This document shows, one piece after another, positions 41,335-53,180 of a DNA stretch of 64,000 nt (position 1 is the stretch's first letter; each line of letters opens with the position of its first letter). A program made the position numbers and the translations under genes. The notes beneath the pieces were generated by a model, which worked only from the letters and a program-made list of their open reading frames with translations, was not told the DNA's origin and made no database searches. The stretch is from Urophycis tenuis (Eukaryota; Chordata; Actinopteri; Gadiformes; Phycidae): NCBI GenBank assembly GCA_036785325.1, contig JAXIVH010000160.1, forward strand, positions 186,001 through 250,000, in the 5' to 3' direction.

Positions 41335-42660
41335 GGTTCCTTTCCCTAATTTGGTTGTTGGTCAGAATATTAGATTTATTTTCTTTGTTTTCACCTTATC
41401 CTTGCCACACTGGCATTTACCTGTGACCACACTAGCGTTAGCCCTTAGACAGCATCAACTACAATGGTGAGAAAGGGAGGACACTTACCATAGGAACTGA
41501 CACGCACATCTGTTCACCAGTATGGAAACAGTGTATTTCACCATTCTTCCCAATGCCATTACGACACCATGAGGGCTCCACACGTGATGTTGTGCTGTTG
41601 TCCAACTCCAACAAAAGACAACAGACAGTAACGTGAAATTTGCTACATTTTTAATTTGGGAGCATTTTTTTCTGAGTAACACTATAGGAAATAATGCATA
41701 TGCCATCAGTTGCAAAAGTTCAAAAAACAATTAATAAAACCTTCACGTTTACACACCAAAATGATATGCGTATTTGCGTTTGGTGAGTTAATAATTAATT
41801 TCATGAATGAACATTTCCAAAACAGATAGCTAATACAGTATAAAACTGTATAATATAATGTAAGACCCGAATGGGTGTCAAGTAAAGACAATGAACATAC
41901 ACACAGAAAGTACGAGGGCCACTGTTCACAGATCAGCACACACTGTGAACTGAACAATAAATGAATCGATTATTGTAGAGTAAAAAAAATCACAATAAAT
42001 GACTTAATCAGAAACAACATGGCACAATGGCGTATATTCCGGCCAAAACATCCATATTAAGTGAATTGGTGCTTGAGGATTCTGAGGTACAGTAACTGCG
42101 TGTTCACTTGATATGGATGGATCACAGTGGGTTATGTATGCTCTCCAAACTCAATCTTAAGTGAACACAGTATGTGGTTGTTTTGGTCGAGAACAGTGCA
42201 GTGATGGCGGCAGATATGAGACCCTTCTCAGAGCAAAGAGTACACGGCTGAAGAACATGTTCAAAGTTATTGCCATCATCTCCCTGCACACATTTTGCCC
42301 AGACATTAACACTGGTCTTATACAACAAAACAAAAGAACACATCGACATGATGTCAGAAAAGCCTTCTCTTGCAATAGCAGACATTTGGATGTTACATAG
42401 GCCTTGATGAGAGAGACTAATGCAATTATGCAATAACAAAGTAGGACTACTGGGTCCAAAATTAAGGTTGAATTTAAATGGGAACATTATGCAAAAGAAT
42501 GTGATTTGCATAATTGAGTATAAATGAAAAGTTGGCAGTGTGGAGCCAAAGCATGGCTCAACCATGGTTGTATACAACTACGGCTGAGCATACACAATAC
42601 ACTGGCAAACAGGCATAAAATATACACTGGCCTCATCTAACTTCCATCTCACAATAACCT
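41335..42660. other. Intergenic, nothing recognised
   Basis: No coding pattern, repeat or RNA gene that I can support. Confidence 0.45.
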
Positions 42661-42666
42661 ATTTAA

Positions 42667-43053
42667 CAGACATCCATCCATCCATCATCGTGACCGCTTA
42701 TCCTCTACGAGGGTCGCGGGGGGGCTGGAGCCAATCCCAGCTGCAACGGGCGAGAGGCGGGGTACACCCTGGACAGGTCGCCAGCCTATCACAGGGCTAA
42801 CATATATAGACAAACAACCATTCACACTCACATACACACCTATGGTCAATTTAGAGACACCAATTAACCTAATCCCCAACCTGCATGTTTTTGGTCTGTG
42901 GGAGGAAGCCGGAGTACCCGGAGAGAACCCACACAAGCACAGGGAGAACATGCAAACTCCACACAGAAAGGTCCCGGGTCCCAGGTGGATTCGAACCCAG
43001 AACCCTCTTGCTGTGAGGCGACAGTGCTAACCACTGCACCACCGTGCCGCCCT
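42667..43053 (-). mobile_element. tRNA-derived SINE with (GGATG)n tail
   Basis: Read on the minus strand, it starts GGGCGGCACGGTGGTGCAGT and has an A-box-like GTGCAGTGGTTAGC and a B box GGTTCGAATCC (complement of 42987-42997). The widespread fish block GTGTGGAGTTTGCATGTTCT follows, and it ends in GGATGGATGG. This family is abundant across percomorph fish. RNA polymerase III would transcribe it, and a partner LINE would mobilise it. Confidence 0.82.
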
Positions 43054-43571
43054 TATTTAACAGACATTCTGAATTTAATAATCAAGCTATTTTTTCATCA
43101 TAGCTCAATGACATCATCGACCCTTTGTGTCGATGTGTTAACAATAATGAACATAGTCAGTCATGGCAAATATGCAAATATAGTATCCACACATAAGTCG
43201 TACATACATGTCTATTGAAAGAAGAGGTCCATGGGAACATTTAAGGAAAACATCCCTCATGTAAAAAAAAAAAAGCTAAGGTTAGAGTTTTTATCCAATC
43301 AATATTCAGCTAGCTTGTGTTGCCAGGCTGTATGAAATGAAATGATGCAAATAGGCTATGCTGTTAAGGCTGTGACAGGTTACAGCGGCTTTGGGCGCCT
43401 TTTTAGGCATTGGGCTTCTTTTTTGAGGTGAGAGTTGCTTATTTGTCTTGCAAGAGACCAATGATATTTGTCCAGCTCGGAGGATGGCTCGTTCGGATGA
43501 CTACACGGGTGTAGCTTTGTCTACCTTACTATGGTGGAAAGAGGCGTTGTTTGTGTTATAGCCGCGTTTCA
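43054..43571. other. Intergenic, nothing recognised
   Basis: AT-rich sequence with a poly-A run at about 43264; no supported feature. Confidence 0.45.
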
Positions 43572-43579
43572 CTTATGAG

Positions 43580-44326
43580 CAGTGGCGGCTGGTGAAGAAT
43601 ATTCTAGGTGGGGCTGTGCCATATTCAGTCAATTTCAGTAACCATCCCAATACATTAAACACAAACTACAGGAAACGAGTGCTCCGTGAAATAGTCAATA
43701 ATTATTGAATGCCAATATTAAAAAGTTGAGGCATTCTAACACAAAACATAAACAACATATTGCACAAACACAAGCTTTCCATTTTCTCATTTGAAATTGA
43801 ATTTGTAGTCACTTTGGGCTCTATGAAATTACAGTAAACATTTTATATACTAAACAATCAAGAAAATAATCAGCAGATTAATAGGTAGTGAAAATTAAGG
43901 ACTAAAAAAATACTAAGGTCAACTATATACAACTGTATACAACTATATAGACTCGCCCTGACTTGAGCATTCGCTCGCTTGGGGCGATAAAGTAATCACC
44001 CATATCGGCTTGGATTTGAGGACGCTGATTGGCCAAATTTTATGTCATGCTTTCACATCTTAAATTAGTAATTGGCTAAACAGTTTCACAGACCCACCTC
44101 CTTGGGGCGATTTCTCCATCGCCCCAGAGCTGTTGAAGCATGGGACACGGGACGTGTAGGAAAAGCATACATCTTGCACAGATGATTTTCTATCATATTT
44201 TACACATATTACTGGGTACAGTCATATTTCAAACACAAAAATATTAACAATTTGTATAATTTATTATTATTAGTTTTATTTATTTATTTATTTATTGTGG
44301 GTCAAGGGGGGGCGGTGCCGCCACTG
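43580..44326. mobile_element. 747-bp non-autonomous hAT element
   Basis: Termini are CAGTGGCGGCTGG at the left and the inverted CAGTGGCGGCACC at the right. The flanking 8-bp repeat is CTTATGAG (43572-43579) and CTTTTGAG (44327-44334), 7 of 8 identical. The interior has no transposase. It contains a local hairpin GGGGCGAT...ATCGCCCC at about 44104-44126. Confidence 0.82.
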
Positions 44327-44659
44327 CTTTTGAGTTATTGATCCGGGAAGTTCGAATCTGTGAATATATTTTTAACTTTACCAGACTCAGTCAGCGGGTA
44401 AAAGTTAGCAGCAGGTTTTATATTTGCAGGAAATTCGGTTTTGACTTACCCTGCAATCAAATTCCTCAACACAATTTGACTAGCATGTTGAGGACAGTTT
44501 ATGACACCGTATTGACAAAAATCACAAGGACTGGTGCTATCAATATCCTTGCGAAAACCGGCGAAAAATCTACGTTCCGGCTGCCTTCTGTATTAGGGAC
44601 AGTCTACAAATTATACCCCACAGACTGGTGGCATTGACTTTACCATGAAATTGTTTCAA

Positions 44660-45070
44660 GAAATAAATCACTACAAATCAATAAAAATACATTTTCTCAT
44701 TCTGCTAGCTGTCGTAGTTGCCAATTGTAGGCTTCTACTTACCACAGCTGCATTTTTGCTATCTTGCACTATAGTTAAACAGTATGCAATTACTACTTTA
44801 AAATATTCACCAAAAATCAATTAAAAGACATTTTATCATTCTGATTGCTGTATTAGTTGCCAATCATAGTCTGCTACTTACCACGGGTGATATTTTGCTG
44901 ATATTTAGCATTATAGCGAAACACTGCAATTAAAAGTTTAAAATATTCACCAAAAATCAATCAACAAACATTGTTTTCATTCGTTGTAGTAGTTGCTAAT
45001 TGTAGGCTGCTACATACTTCAGGTGATATTTTGCTGATATTTTGCAGTGTAGCAAAACAGTGTGCAATTA
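44660..45070. repeat. Tandem repeat, about 135-140 bp unit, three copies
   Basis: Each unit has AAATATTCACCAAAAATCAA, then TTTTCATTC, GTAGTTGCCAATTGTAG, CTGCTACTTACC, GATATTTTGCTGATATTT and AAACAGTGTGCAATTA variants. Units start near 44660, 44800 and 44937 and are diverged. Confidence 0.75.
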
Positions 45071-45199
45071 CGAAAACATTTATTTAATAAATCACGCTAA
45101 ATCTGGAGATTCACCCTTTCAAAGCAATGTAGGCCTACAGTTTTATCAGTTTTAGAATTATGTTATTGGTTTGGTTTAATATACACCCTCTGGTTCAAC

Positions 45200-47040
45200 C
45201 TAGACACATCATCAGTGATGTAACCTGAGGTCATAGGGTGTTTCGGGTCTCTCAACATCAGACACCCTCGCCCAGGCGACCCAGCCGGGGATGATCAGAC
45301 CCCGGCTAGCCTAGGTAGCTTGTTTAGCCCACGGATCACCCCTCATGATCCACAGCCATCTTGATGCATTCTCAGCAGCATCAGTGGTGTTTTTGATGGC
45401 TTTCTTGCTGTGCAGTCCCCTTATTCCCAACAACTTGAGGGCCCTGCAGAGTGACTGGCCTGCGAAACGTCAGCATCCAACCTCAATGGGGCTGCACAGA
45501 GTCTTCCTTCCGTTGCGCTGGCATTCGCCTGCCAGCTCCTCATACTTGGCCCTCTTCCTCTCAAATGCCTCCTCCATCCGGTCTTCCCAGGGCACAGTCA
45601 ACTCCAGCAGTATCACCTGCCTTGATTCTGACGTGAGAACCAAGTCCGGCCTAAGTGTGGTCACTGCGTTGGTCTCTGGGAATTCAAGCTTTTTCCCCAA
45701 GTCCACCTTCAGCTGCCAGTCCCTAGCTGTTGTCAGGAGCCCCCCTGTTTGGCTTGGGCGGTGTTGTGGCTTCTCTCCAGCGATTGAATGCCTAGCTGGC
45801 TGTTGCTTCTTGCTGAGTGAGATCCCTGAGCAGCTGGTATCTGCTATCACCTTCAGCACCTGGTCGTAGCTCCACCGGTAGCGCCCCTCACCCAGGGCTT
45901 TCGGGCAACAGCTTAGGATGTGCTCCAGTGACCCTCTCCACTGGCACAGAGGGCAAGCAGGTGTTTCTGCCAGACCCCAACAGAAGAGGTTGGATGGGCT
46001 GGGGAGGACATCGTAGACTGACTCGATCAAAAACTTTATCCGGAGCGGCTCCACCTTCCAGGGTCTGCTCTGACCAAGAAATCTTCCGATCCAGGGTCTG
46101 CTCCGATCTAGTCCACGCCCCCTGTTGTCTCATCCCGACCATCCTGCTCGAGCAGGTCTCCTCCAGTCCTGCTCAAACCTCTTCCTGGATAAGCTGCCAC
46201 CTCTCCTTCCCCTGGGCCTTGTTGTACTGAGGTCTTGGGTTGCTCCCAAGCCCTGCCTTGCCTGTCGCAACTACTCCCACCAGAAAACTGTGGTGCAGCC
46301 GTGCTTCAGCTTGCTCAACCGTCTCCTGGGCTCTCCACTTCCGACCAGTCCGCACTTCAATCCCAGCTGAGGAGACTTTGGTGTCACTCGAGTACACTCT
46401 TTACAGCAGCACTTCTCTTGCACGGGTAACCATGACCTCCTCCGAAAGACTACTGAAGGGAAGTCCCAGCTTGTTCTTATGCCCATACAAGGCTATGCTG
46501 CTGAGGCTTCTTGGTAGGCCCAACCACCTGCGAAGGAAGCCACTTACCTTACTCTTGAAGCCCTCAACGGTGGTTAGTGGGACATCGTAGACCAGTAGTG
46601 GCCAGAGGAGGCGTGGCAGGATGCCATGCTGTATACTTACCTGGCAGCCCTGACTTATCCACTGCCACTAGCCAGGTTCCCAGTTCTCTGCTGGTCGCCT
46701 TGAGCGCTGCTTTGTCCCTCAGGGTGCCATCAAATATCTTTCCCAGGCTCTTCACTGGCACTTCTGAGACCGATGGAATCTGGACACCTCCCAGCGAGAA
46801 CCAGAACTTGTCTGTGACCTTCCCCTTCTTCACCACCAGGGAACGGGACTTAGCAGGCTTAAAGCCCATACGCGCCCAGTTGATGAGCTGCTCAAGGCCT
46901 TGGAGCACCCACCTACAGCCTGGAACTGATGTTGTGGCAACTGTCAGGTCATCCATAAATATTGAGGGAGTATCAGACACGTAATATCCATAGCATGCAT
47001 GTTGTTTTAGAGTAAGAAGGGTACACCGTTGGCCTCTCAC
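45200..47040 (-). mobile_element. Hero-like LINE (restriction-like endonuclease type), 5'-truncated
   Basis: The minus-strand frame 47040-46564 has the RT C-region (SIFMDDLTVATTSVPG, with MDDL as motif C) and MGFKPAKSRSLVVKKGKVTD. Shifted frames at 46397-46173 and 46142-45888 continue the same protein. The frame 46054-45470 has a zinc motif CPLCQWRGSLEHILSC (C-x2-C-x7-H-x4-C). A restriction-like endonuclease follows: RPDLVLTSES, ILLELTVPWE, FERKRAKY. This architecture is that of RLE-type LINEs (R2/NeSL/Hero group). Several frameshifts make it dead. It ends at a (TA)n tract at 47044. Confidence 0.82.
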
Positions 47041-47100
47041 CTTATATATATATATATATACAGATGTAAGTAAAGAATAGTTCTCGGTACACCCTCAGAG

Positions 47101-47110
47101 TGGCGTTGTC
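47101..47110 (+). promoter_or_regulatory. Primer-binding-site-like motif TGGCGTTGTC
   Basis: Identical to the motif at 41325 but with no clear hairpin before it. No LTR or coding region can be tied to it. Confidence 0.3.
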
Positions 47111-47152
47111 GGGTATCTCTACTAAATAATCTAGTCCATTCGTGGACCTTTA

Positions 47153-47484
47153 ATGTGCAGATACATTTGCATATGTTCATAATTAATCAATGACAGATAC
47201 CTATATGGCCCGATATACACATATTATAGATTTATTGTGATTTCAGGGAGGTATAGGGAAGCTGACTCTTTGTGTACACTGTTTTTCTGCTGGTTATTCC
47301 CACGATGCCTTACTTTTCCCTAAATGCTTACTCTGACCTAAACCCCACTAAATCTTTACCAAAAACCTTCTACAGACCATAATGGAACATAACCACTAGA
47401 AAAGTCCTTCTCTCACAATCCTATCACGCACACACATCTTCTGTGGAACGACAAAACCCCTCTTGAGTTCAATCCATAACAACG
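47153..47484 (-). repeat. Interspersed repeat, inverted copy of 31535-31873
   Basis: See 31535-31873. Its right edge coincides with the left edge of Gypsy C, so one of the two was inserted or deleted at this point. Confidence 0.8.
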
Positions 47485-47710
47485 GCCATCAGGGTCTTCA
47501 ACCCTGGCTCTGCGCCTGTCACCCTGAGGAAAGGCGCCGTGGCCGGGCTCCTTCAGCCAGCGAAGGTCATGGGAGAGGTAGAGCTTCAGCCAAGGGAGGC
47601 CTCAACAGTGTCTGAGCCTGTTAATTCTGACTCTGCTTCTGTCCCCAGTCACCTGCAGTCCCTGTAAAATTGAGAGCTGTGCCAGCCTGTCAGAGGATTA
47701 CCGCGGTAGG

Positions 47711-49071
47711 GTGGCCCGCCTGCTGCAATCGAACAGCAACGTCTTCTCCACGGGGCCCGCTGACCTCGGCCGCACTAACCTTGTACAGCATGATATCCTG
47801 ACCACCCCTGGGCCACCTGTAAAACACCCCCCACGCAGGATGGCCATCGACAAACAGCTTGCAGCCGACCAGCAGGTGCAGCAGAGCCTGGAGAGCGGCG
47901 TGGCACAACCCAGCAACAGCAGCTGGGCTGCACCAATCGTGATGGTAAGAAAGAAAGATCAGAGCCCACGGTTATGTGTAGATTACCGACCCTTGAACGA
48001 ACGGACCATCAAGGACGCCTATCCCCTGCCACGCATCCAAGACACTCTGGATACACTCTCCACCGCCAAGTACTTCAGCACCTTGGACTTAACGTCCGGC
48101 TACTGGCAGGTGGAAATGACGGCAAGCGCCCGCAAAGCTGCAGCTTTCTGCACCCGGAAAGGACTCTTTGAATGGAACGTGATGCCGTTCGGGCTTTGTA
48201 ATGCGCCGGCCACGTTCCAACGCCTTATGGATCGTGTCCTGGCTGGGCTGCAGTGGGAAACGTCCTTGGTGTATCTTGATGATATTATTGTTCTGGGGCG
48301 GGATGCTACTGAAATGCTGGGGCGCCTCAGCCAAGTGTTCACCAGGCTACGGGAAGCCAACCTCAAGCTGAAGCCTTCCAAGTGCTGCCTGTTCCGGGAG
48401 GAAGTGGCCTATCTGGGGCACATCGTCTCTGCCAGAGGTGTCGCCACTGACCCCCAAAAGATCCAGAAAGTGGTCGAATGGCCAACGCCCCGAAACATCT
48501 CAGAGGTACATCAGTTCGTCGGCTTGGCTCCTATTACAGACGTTTCGTGCAGGATTTTGCCACGCTCGCCAAGCCGCTCCATGAACTCACCAAAAAGTAT
48601 GCCCGCTTTGATTGGACAACTGAATGCCAAGAAGCATTTGACGCACTGAAAAGCCAGCTGACATCTGCGCCTGTGCTAGGCTACCCCCTCGACGACGGCG
48701 AGTTGTTCCTCGACACCGACGCCAGTGATTGGGGGATCAGGGCAGTCCTCTCCCAAACACAAGGGGATGAGGAGAGGGTTCTAGCCTATGGGAGCAGGCG
48801 GCTGTCAGCTAAGGAGCAAAATTACTGCACCACCAGACGCGAGCTCCTGGCAGCGGTGGAGTTCGCCTCCCATTTCAGGCAATATCTGCTGGGACGGCCG
48901 TTTACCCTCCGTACAGACCACCGCAGCCTACGCTGGTTGACTAGACTGAGAGAACCAGAGGGCCAGCTTGCCCGCTGGTTAGAGAAACTGGCAGAGTATG
49001 ATTTCCAGGTGATCCATCGCCCCGGGAAATACCACCAATGCGGACGCACTCTCCAGGAGGCCCTGCCGTGA
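47711..49071 (+). pseudogene. Gypsy C RT and RNase H
   Basis: RT blocks are SSWAAPIVMVRKKDQSPRLC, FSTLDLTSGYWQV (motif A), NVMPFGLCNAPATFQRLMD and LVYLDDIIVLG (motif C, about 48270). The frame shifts near 48525 within QFVGLASYYRRF. RNase H then reads LFLDTDASDWGIRAVL, SAKEQNYCTTRRELLAAV and LRTDHRSLRWL. A second shift near 49035 destroys the start of the spacer. Catalytic residues are mostly present but no continuous enzyme is encoded. Confidence 0.88.
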
Positions 49072-49129
49072 GTCATGTCCATGTACAGTACCGGAGCCTA
49101 ATCTAAGTGCCCACCGTCAGCATAAGGCG

Positions 49130-50953
49130 GTGCAGTGCAGCCTCAATGACTTTTCGGCTGAGGAAGTTGCCACGGAAACATCTAAGCCAGAGTTTCCTCC
49201 AGTGGGGGTAGAGGTCACCTCCAGCGACGACAGCTGTGGCAGTGTTCCCACCCGTCCAAGCATCCACAAGGTGAGTGAGCCATCTCACACTAACCTGTTC
49301 TGTGGCTGGACCCAGGAACAGTTGAACAACGCCCAACTAACTGACCCAGATATATCGCCAGTAAGCAAGTGGATGGACGCAGGAGACCGACCATTGTGGA
49401 CTGACGTAGCCCCCTGCAGTCCAGCTGCCAAAGCCTATTGGGCGCAATGGAAATGGCTCTATCGGAAAGATGGAGTCTTGTTGAGGAACTTCTACTGCAC
49501 AGAAGGTCAAGTGTTCTACCCCCAGATCGTGTTGCCCCGCCTGTACCATGCCTCCGTGTTGGAACAGATGCATGACGGTCCAGTGGGTGGTCACTTTGGG
49601 GTGGAGAGAACCCTTGCACGCCTTAAGACCAGGTACTTCTGGTGTAATATGAAAGATGATGTCACACTCTGGTGCCGCACCTGCACAAGCTGCGATTCAA
49701 AGGCTCGCCCGAAGAGAACCCCTCAGGCTGCTATGGGTACAGTGCGGGTTGGTGCTCCCATGGAGCGGATAGCGGTCGATTTGATGGGACCTCTGAATGA
49801 AACAGAGAGGTGTAACCGCTACATACTTGTAGTACAAGACTACTTCAGCAAATGGGTGGAGGCCTCCCCTGTCCCCAACAAGCAGGCAGTGACGGTGGCC
49901 GAAAAGATAACCTCCGAGTGGGTGTGTAGATTTGGAGCCCCTCAGTGCCTGCACAGTGACCAGGGCACCAACTTTGAATCAGCCGTGTTCCAGGAGATGT
50001 GCGCACTACTGGGAATTGACAAGACACGAACAACACCGTTTTATCCTCAGTCTGATGGCCAAGTGGAGCGCTTTAATGCCAACCTGCAGAAAATATTAGC
50101 CACCACTGCTGAGCGCTGCCACTGGGACTGGGATGTCATGATTCCATATGCAGTGATGGCTTATCGAGCAACCAAACACAGTTCCACAGGCCTGACACCC
50201 AACATGATGCTCTTTGGAAGAGAGATAACAGAGCCAATTGACCTGGTTGCTGGTCTGCCCCCAGATACTGACACCTCGAACACACCTCCACAGTATGTCC
50301 AGTAGCTCAGAGAAATATTGGAGCTGTCACACCAGCTGGCACGGGAAGTGTTGGGAAAATCTGTTGAACGGGCCAAACGACAGTATGACAAAAACATCTG
50401 TCACGTGCAACACAAAGTTTGTGATGCAGTCTGGTACCTGATAAAAGGGACAAAGAGGGTGAAAGACAAGGTACGGAAATTCTTACTTTCCTACGAGGGC
50501 CCTTATTTCGTCGTGGGACAGCTGGACGACTTGGTCTACCGGATCAAAAAGAGCCCGAGAGCAAAGACCAAAGTAGTCCACCATGACAGGCTCAAGCCCT
50601 ATCAATCCAGGGCCCCACTAGACACTACTTGGGTCCTCCAAGATGCCAGCACCTGGGCACCAGTGGAGGTGTTCACCAGAATCCAGCTCCCTGACTCCAG
50701 ACATCGACAGTTGCAACCTGGGCAACGCTTCATCAGACACCGAGGATGGAGCCTTGGAGGCCCTTTCAGGTCTCTACTCCTCATCTCCAGACCAGCCCAG
50801 CTGCAGCCAGCTCCCTGTTCTTCCTGCTCAGCCCCAACTGGATGGGGCTGGCACCCAGTTGGGTGCCGGGGGACAGGATCATCGTCCTCTGTTGAACTCT
50901 ATGCCTCTCTAGAGACCCCAGAAGGGTTGCCGACCACCAGACATGTTTGGTGA
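49130..50953 (+). pseudogene. Gypsy C integrase
   Basis: Frame 49130-50305 has the H-H-C-C finger (MHDGPVGGHFG and CRTCTSC), then D-D-E in AVDLMGPL, LHSDQGTNF and YPQSDGQVERFN. A TAG at 50303-50305, where a Gln codon is expected, separates it from 50318-50953, whose sequence continues the protein (LREILELSHQLAREV, FLLSYEGPYFVVGQLDDLVY, KVVHHDRLKPY). Confidence 0.88.
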
Positions 50954-52742
50954 CTGGGTAAGTCATTAAGGACAGAGAATAACTTATCTTGACCTGAGGT
51001 AGGGTGTAGCCGGATCGCTGCCCTCCTCAGAGAAAAAAAAAGGTTCCATAAATGTTTGAAGCTGTAACTGTGCTATAAAGTTTGTATATTTTTGCATACC
51101 TTTATGGGCCTATTTAGTAGTTAGCAGACTAAGTTGAGTGACCTGGACACTGTTTAGTTGCAAATCTTGGTTTTAACATCCTGCACCTTTAAGTTAACTT
51201 GAATATACAGTAGAAATGTAAACAAGAAAAAAAAAAGAGAATTTCGGTTGTTTATGTGTAATTAAGGTGTAACAGCTAATTTACTTCACTTGTGCCTGAA
51301 AGTAAAAGAAGACCCATTTTGCAGTAGATAGTTTAATGGACGATGTCTCTTCCTTTTAGTATGTATGGACTGTGAATGTTATTTGCTGCTGGGTTACGGC
51401 CCTATGGGAAGGATATGCAGCATGCTTCCATGGACGTTATATCATCATTGTCCTTTACCTGAAGTTGTTTGGCCACAAGAGGAAGGCTCATTCAAAGACT
51501 GTGGGAAACAAGGGTTGCTATGGGAAATGTTTGAATTGATAATGTTTCATGTTTCTTTTCCTTAATTGTAACATGCTGGAGTGATGTTAAAGTGTGAATC
51601 ATCATCCAGAGTGGGGGTAGTGTCACCGGCCAGCCCTGTCCCTTTAAGACCGTGGCCCGGCGTGGGTGTGACGTAGTGGTGCAGGTATGTAAACAGGTAG
51701 TGAAGATTAAGAACGACTCGCGGAGTGATAGAGACACGAGGAGAGCTGGGTGCTGTTAATGCTAATTTTATAGTCCGCAGCAGTGTCCAGAGTTTGACCA
51801 GGCCCAGTATTGTGTGTTCTGTCTTTGGATAAACTGAGGAATTAAATGTGCGGTTTTGCACGAACAGTTCAATCTCGTCCTTCTTCCTTCCCACACTTTA
51901 GCCTGGACTCCAAGACGCTAGTTACCAGCAACGAGCCAAACATTATAACCAGCTCCCAACTACGGTTCGGACAGAGAGAGGGTTAAAAAGGTAACATGTG
52001 TAATATTGTACTAAATCAGCAATTGCAATTTTTCACTGGCTGTCGTGTCCTGCTTTCAGTGATCTGCTCCAGCCTGCTATTTTCCGACATTACCCAGAAT
52101 GATTTTACTACTCCCCTTTCAACATAAGGAGGCAACCTTCTGTAAATGGTACATTTATAAATTGAATAAATTCATTCAATATATTACAAAGACATGCATA
52201 ACGTGATTTATTATTTTAACAACCGGCAAAGCTAGCCTGGTAATGCTAACTTTAGCTTAGCCAGTGGTGCAATGTAGCACACTCAATTGCATATTTTCAA
52301 TGCTCAAATTTTATCCTGTACCCTCACTTTCGAAGAAGTCCAAAGCCGAAAAAAAGAAACCAAGTTCTACATTGTCTACAACTCACAGAGTTGTAGACAA
52401 TACTTTTGTGTACTTTTGTGAAATCTTTGGTCTGCAGCTATAGCTGAGGCTAGATAATTTATTATTATTTACTAAAAAAAAAGGCAAATCCAATGAATCT
52501 GCCCCGAATTCCCAATCCTGCTTGTTCCCCGTTATCATTGTTTGTTTGGAAAATAAAGACACTTTATTTTCACACATGCTTGGTTTTGTGTTGCAATTGG
52601 GTCCAGCAACAGTACTGGTTCAGGCCCATATGTCGAAACCTTGATTCATCAGCCATATCTGGGCTTCCACTGCCAGAACAGACCAAACTGGCTTGGTGAA
52701 CAGTGACTACCAGGCCATTCCTCTCTGAACAACTAAACTAGG
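50954..52742. other. Gypsy C 3' region and intergenic sequence
   Basis: 51622 to about 51930 is the putative LTR. Between 51931 and 52742 I see only a perfect hairpin (52369-52399) and AT-rich sequence. Confidence 0.5.
52369..52399. repeat. Perfect 14-bp hairpin with 3-base loop
   Basis: The arms are ATTGTCTACAACTC and its exact reverse complement, with ACA as the loop. No T-run follows, so it is not an obvious terminator. Confidence 0.85.
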
Positions 52743-53142
52743 TGTAGCGACTCCAAAAACCAGCCTTGTCGCTTGAGAGGAAAGGTGAGGGTCCTGTACC
52801 TGTATGACGCGCTGCCCTTTGTTGAATGAAGCACACTGCAGGTCTGAATGATCTTTGTGGTGGTTTTAATTAAAGATTCTTGCAAGCTACAACACAGCGG
52901 ATCCAAGTGCACAATAACGTAGTGTAGTGAAGCGCAGCAAAGCGTAACAAAGCGAAGCGAAGCAGTCAACAAAAAATTACGGCTACCCCGCTCTCCTCTC
53001 TCCTGCTGACTGCTGGTAAGCGTGCCTCTTACCAGGAACCGGCATTCACCCTGTGCGTCATGTGACCCACACTCCTAACTATTACCACGGCAACCGGAAC
53101 ACCACGTGACACAAACACATTAACGACATTATGGCTCCCACA
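52743..53142 (-). repeat. BEL/Pao 3' LTR (probably of copy 2)
   Basis: On + it runs TGTAGCGACTCC...GGCTCCCACA, like the BEL copy 1 LTR (TGTAGTGCC...GGCTCCTACA). In the minus sense it is preceded by TTAATTAAGGGGCTGGTG, close to the polypurine context of copy 1. About 400 bp. No second copy of it is present to the right, so the assignment to BEL copy 2 rests on orientation and context. Confidence 0.65.
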
Positions 53143-53180
53143 CACCAGCCCCTTAATTAATTACTCAATAATTACCATTA

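Larger units (their letters stand above)
47485..51930 (+). mobile_element. Gypsy C: decayed Ty3/Gypsy element lacking its 5' part
   Basis: Coding starts within the protease-RT linker (RVFNPGSAPVTLRKGAVAG) and runs through RT, RNase H and integrase to about 50950. A GTGGGGGTAG polypurine tract at about 51612-51621 is followed by TGTCACCGGCC, the likely 3' LTR start at 51622. The LTR end is uncertain (about 51930). No 5' LTR, gag or protease is present in the window. Confidence 0.82.

Noticed and set aside
42987..42997. B-box-like GGTTCGAATCC suggesting a tRNA gene
   Set aside because: It is part of the SINE head; no cloverleaf with anticodon arm could be drawn.
44338..44637. 99-codon frame after the hAT element
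   Set aside because: Possibly an old repeat; no family resemblance or neighbouring exons could be found.
45345..45869. Plus-strand 174-codon frame
   Set aside because: Antisense of the Hero-like endonuclease domain, whose motifs are clear on the minus strand.
47101..47490. Possible 5' LTR and primer site of Gypsy C
   Set aside because: The intervening sequence is an inverted copy of the repeat at 31535-31873, not an LTR matching 51622-51930.
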